A DNA stretch of 6,214 bases from NCBI GenBank assembly GCA_016869695.1, contig VGDN01000070.1, forward strand, positions 1-6,214. The letters run 5' to 3'. The position numbers were made by a program, and so were the translations under genes. The stretch is from Alphaproteobacteria bacterium. GTDB taxonomy: Bacteria > Pseudomonadota > Alphaproteobacteria > Rickettsiales > UBA1997. The notes under the pieces were generated by a model that saw only the letters and a program-made list of their open reading frames with translations, ran no database searches and had not been told where the DNA came from. Of this stretch, positions 5,735 to 6,214 are shown one piece after another; positions within the stretch are counted from its first letter, which is position 1, and each line of letters starts with the position of its first letter.

Positions 5735-6214
5735 TTCAAGATTTTTGTAAGCGCAGCACGTAACTCAGATTCATCCTCAAACACCAACTCCACATCCAAG
5801 TAAGAAATGTTTTCCTGAAAAATTTTAGGGAATTTTACCCAGTCTTTTTTGGTCGTAACCAGCTCAAGATTTTTTCCTTTTGCGAGTTGGTAAAGATTCT
5901 CGAGGTCATGAATTTGATAATTGTAGTGGTCAGAGAAACTACAAGTCTCAACTACGTTTATACCTTGCTGCTCAAGGAGTGAGAAGAATTTTTTCGGGTA
6001 AGCTAAACCACAAAAAGCGAGTAATTTTTTACCCCGAAATTTCTCAAGATTAGTTGGCAAAATTTTTGCTCTGACAATTTTTTTACCGACTAATTTTTTC
6101 TGCAGATCATCACTGGCTTCACCAATCAGCACCACCAGATCAGCTTTCTTCAAGCCGCTATGAAGCGTTTCTCGCATTGGTCCGGCAGGAATTAGAAAAT
6201 TATTTCCGAAGCCA
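5731..6214 (-). CDS. lpxK: Tetraacyldisaccharide 4'-kinase, C-terminal part (5' end outside window)
   Basis: LpxK phosphorylates the 4' position of the tetraacyldisaccharide 1-phosphate to make lipid IVA, at the inner membrane. Only the last 161 codons lie in the window; the frame stays open to the right edge, so the ATG at 6177 is internal. The first visible residues, GFGNNFLIPAGPMRE, match the family's GNG-x-LPAGPLRE block. Further marks are AFCGLAYPKKFF, a DHYNY segment and LVTTKKDWVKFP, all in the expected order for the C-terminal domain. The P-loop is in the missing part, since the full family length is roughly 320-340 residues. It is the first visible gene of the lpxK-acyltransferase-lipoprotein unit and overlaps the acyltransferase gene by 4 bp. 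A kinase that makes the tetraacyl acceptor followed by the enzyme that acylates it is a sensible pathway order. Confidence 0.93.
   Translation of the reverse strand, partial: GFGNNFLIPAGPMRETLHSGLKKADLVVLIGEASDDLQKKLVGKKIVRAKILPTNLEKFRGKKLLAFCGLAYPKKFFSLLEQQGINVVETCSFSDHYNYQIHDLENLYQLAKGKNLELVTTKKDWVKFPKIFQENISYLDVELVFEDESELRAALTKILK

Noticed and set aside
6175..6177. ATG at 6177 as the start of lpxK
   Set aside because: The frame continues upstream to the window edge with the family's conserved GNG/LPAGP-like block, so the gene simply runs out of the window.

Overview
This window looks like chromosomal DNA from a Gram-negative bacterium, most likely an alphaproteobacterium with a moderately AT-rich genome. 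The reasons are two lipid A genes (lpxK and an lpxL-type acyltransferase), an outer-membrane lipoprotein, a LolD-type ATPase, a CarD/CdnL RNA polymerase-binding protein, and a membrane-anchored M23 peptidase whose layout resembles alphaproteobacterial cell-wall hydrolases. The lineage is inferred from recalled family resemblance, not from a search. No RNA gene, CRISPR array, insertion sequence or phage gene is visible.

Layout, left to right. Positions 1-89 hold no convincing gene but contain two adjacent perfect inverted repeats, just past the 3' end of a minus-strand gene. Positions 90-2520 (minus) are a two-gene unit: an M23 peptidase (1156-2520, TTG start) followed by a GT4-type glycosyltransferase (90-1169), overlapping by 14 bp. 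Positions 2521-2602 are a divergent intergenic region. Positions 2603-3649 (plus) encode a CarD-family protein with an unusual lysine-rich N-terminal extension and an acidic C-terminal tail. Positions 3651-3704 are a degenerate 7-bp repeat tract leading straight into lolD (3705-4373, plus). Positions 4363-6214 (minus) are a three-gene unit read from the right edge: lpxK (5' end outside the window), an lpxL-type acyltransferase and a PEGA-domain lipoprotein. The lipoprotein gene's 3' end overlaps that of lolD by 11 bp.

The genes share a cell-envelope theme. LpxK and the LpxL-type enzyme act late in lipid A synthesis at the inner membrane. LolD powers extraction of lipoproteins from the inner membrane and sits beside a lipoprotein gene. 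The M23 protein would act on peptidoglycan, and the glycosyltransferase may build a surface glycan. CarD is the exception, a transcription factor, and it is the most unusual gene here. Its basic arm, RNA polymerase-binding module and acidic tail recall the Myxococcus xanthus CarD design, which joins a CdnL domain to a histone/HMGA-like tail, but here the basic part lies at the opposite end. I see no clearly new multi-gene system. The main leads are the CarD architecture, the heptamer repeat and the lack of Shine-Dalgarno sequences at nearly all starts.
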